Shown piece by piece: positions 5,071 to 5,508 of a stretch of DNA of 5,508 nt. The DNA is from Gemmatimonadota bacterium (GTDB lineage Bacteria > JBHIER01 > G020348925): NCBI GenBank assembly GCA_020348925.1, contig CP070758.1:647055-652562 (forward strand), in the 5' to 3' direction. A program made the translations under genes and the position numbers. How positions within the stretch are numbered: the stretch's first letter is position 1; each line of letters begins with the position of its first letter. The notes beneath the pieces are model-generated. The model searched no databases and was not told where the DNA came from. It worked only from the letters and a program-made list of their open reading frames with translations.

Positions 5071-5074
5071 AAAA

Positions 5075-5508
5075 ATGAAGAAGCTATTTGTGATTGGTAG
5101 CACGGGCTTGATAATGATACTTACACTCACAGATCCTTTGCAGATTCAGAGCAGCGGTGAGAGTGCATCCGCTGTTGCCTCTGAATCCATCCGATTATCT
5201 CACGGAATGACGGTCGCGGCTCTCCAGGACACCGGGGATGCATACGAAGGTCAACTGCACGAGTACGAGATGGGGGTTGAATGGGATCCTCCCAGCGAAG
5301 ATCAGATCTGCATCTGGCCTGAGGATCTCCCGGGAGGGGCCCAGTTTTCAGAGTGTATATGCGGCCCCGGACATATCTGTGACACGCTCAAATGGACACC
5401 CACCTACTGCCAGGCAGGAGTGTACACAGTCTTGTGTCACGTCGGGGAAGAGTGTTACTCCCCCCTGGCAACTTTTCCACATCCCATTCGTGTCCACAAC
5501 GTGAATCG
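5075..5508 (+). CDS. Exported protein with cysteine-rich Ig-like (He_PIG-type) domain, cut by window edge
   Basis: The frame is open from ATG 5075 to the right edge (144 codons plus two bases). Residues 1 to about 20 are a signal-peptide-like segment (MKKLFVIGSTGLIMILTLT). From about residue 57 a domain resembling putative Ig domains of the He_PIG type is visible: YEGQLHEYEMGVEWDPP, then LPGGAQF (85-91), then LKWTPTYCQAGVYTV (105-119), the characteristic closing motif. These domains usually occur in tandem in large extracellular adhesins, so more may follow outside the window. Odd feature: seven cysteines (79, 94, 96, 102, 112, 121, 127) in about 50 residues, where the family normally has few or none. 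The coding DNA is clearly more GC-rich than the flanking sequence. Two bases of the next codon are present. Confidence 0.8.
   Translation, partial: MKKLFVIGSTGLIMILTLTDPLQIQSSGESASAVASESIRLSHGMTVAALQDTGDAYEGQLHEYEMGVEWDPPSEDQICIWPEDLPGGAQFSECICGPGHICDTLKWTPTYCQAGVYTVLCHVGEECYSPLATFPHPIRVHNVN

Larger units (their letters stand above)
4510..5074. other. Intergenic region without a convincing gene
   Basis: This 565-base AT-rich stretch separates the dockerin gene from the next exported protein. It holds a 5-base-pair GTTTC/GAAAC hairpin with a GGGT loop (4670-4683), a promoter-like TTGACA at 4713, an 8-base-pair hairpin at 4875-4902 and two overlapping small ORFs of doubtful reality (4756-4965 and 4925-5044). 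A strong terminator for the upstream operon was not found. Confidence 0.6.

Noticed and set aside
5238-5504. Plus-strand 88-codon ORF near the right edge
   Set aside because: It lies in a different frame from the open frame starting at 5075, which has a ribosome binding site, signal peptide and Ig-like motifs.

Overview
The window reads as a stretch of bacterial chromosome encoding exported proteins. Three genes have clear Sec signal peptides or a lipobox and a fourth has a probable signal peptide, and the encoded modules are lipid-anchored SGNH hydrolase, tail-fibre-like repeats, dockerin and Ig-like fold. This combination, with good Shine-Dalgarno sites and moderate G+C, resembles uncultured Gram-negative lineages of the FCB/candidate-phylum type (Zixibacteria, KSB1 or Marinimicrobia-like). 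That assignment is inference from domain style only. Nothing marks the window as phage, plasmid or insertion sequence.

Layout. On the minus strand, 1-329 is the 5' part of a lipoprotein of the SGNH/GDSL hydrolase type, cut by the window edge. A long intergenic stretch (330-1144) follows, unusually rich in inverted repeats. Inside it a TTGACA promoter-like site (665-692) and a rho-independent-type terminator (898-947) bracket about 250 bases that can fold into three separate stem-loops and a possible long-range helix. I propose a structured non-coding RNA there. The competing reading is the eroded 3' end of a gene for a PKD/Ig-like protein.

On the plus strand, 1145-4027 encodes a 960-residue exported fibre-like protein: an N-terminal beta-rich domain, a long Gly-rich repeat shaft with two repeat types, and a conserved-looking C-terminal domain with a charged tail. 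It is followed 32 bases later, probably in the same transcript, by 4060-4509, a 149-residue exported protein with a C-terminal type I dockerin-like domain. The stretch 4510-5074 holds no gene I trust, only two doubtful small ORFs, a weak promoter-like site and one hairpin. At 5075 a further exported protein begins with a cysteine-rich Ig-like (He_PIG-type) domain; it runs off the right edge.

Functional picture (inference). The plus-strand genes supply cell-surface or secreted structural and adhesion modules. The dockerin suggests docking to a cohesin-bearing partner not present here, and the SGNH lipoprotein could de-esterify glycans or lipids in the envelope. No catalytic pathway is complete inside the window. 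The most unusual item is the hairpin-dense intergenic region around 420-950.
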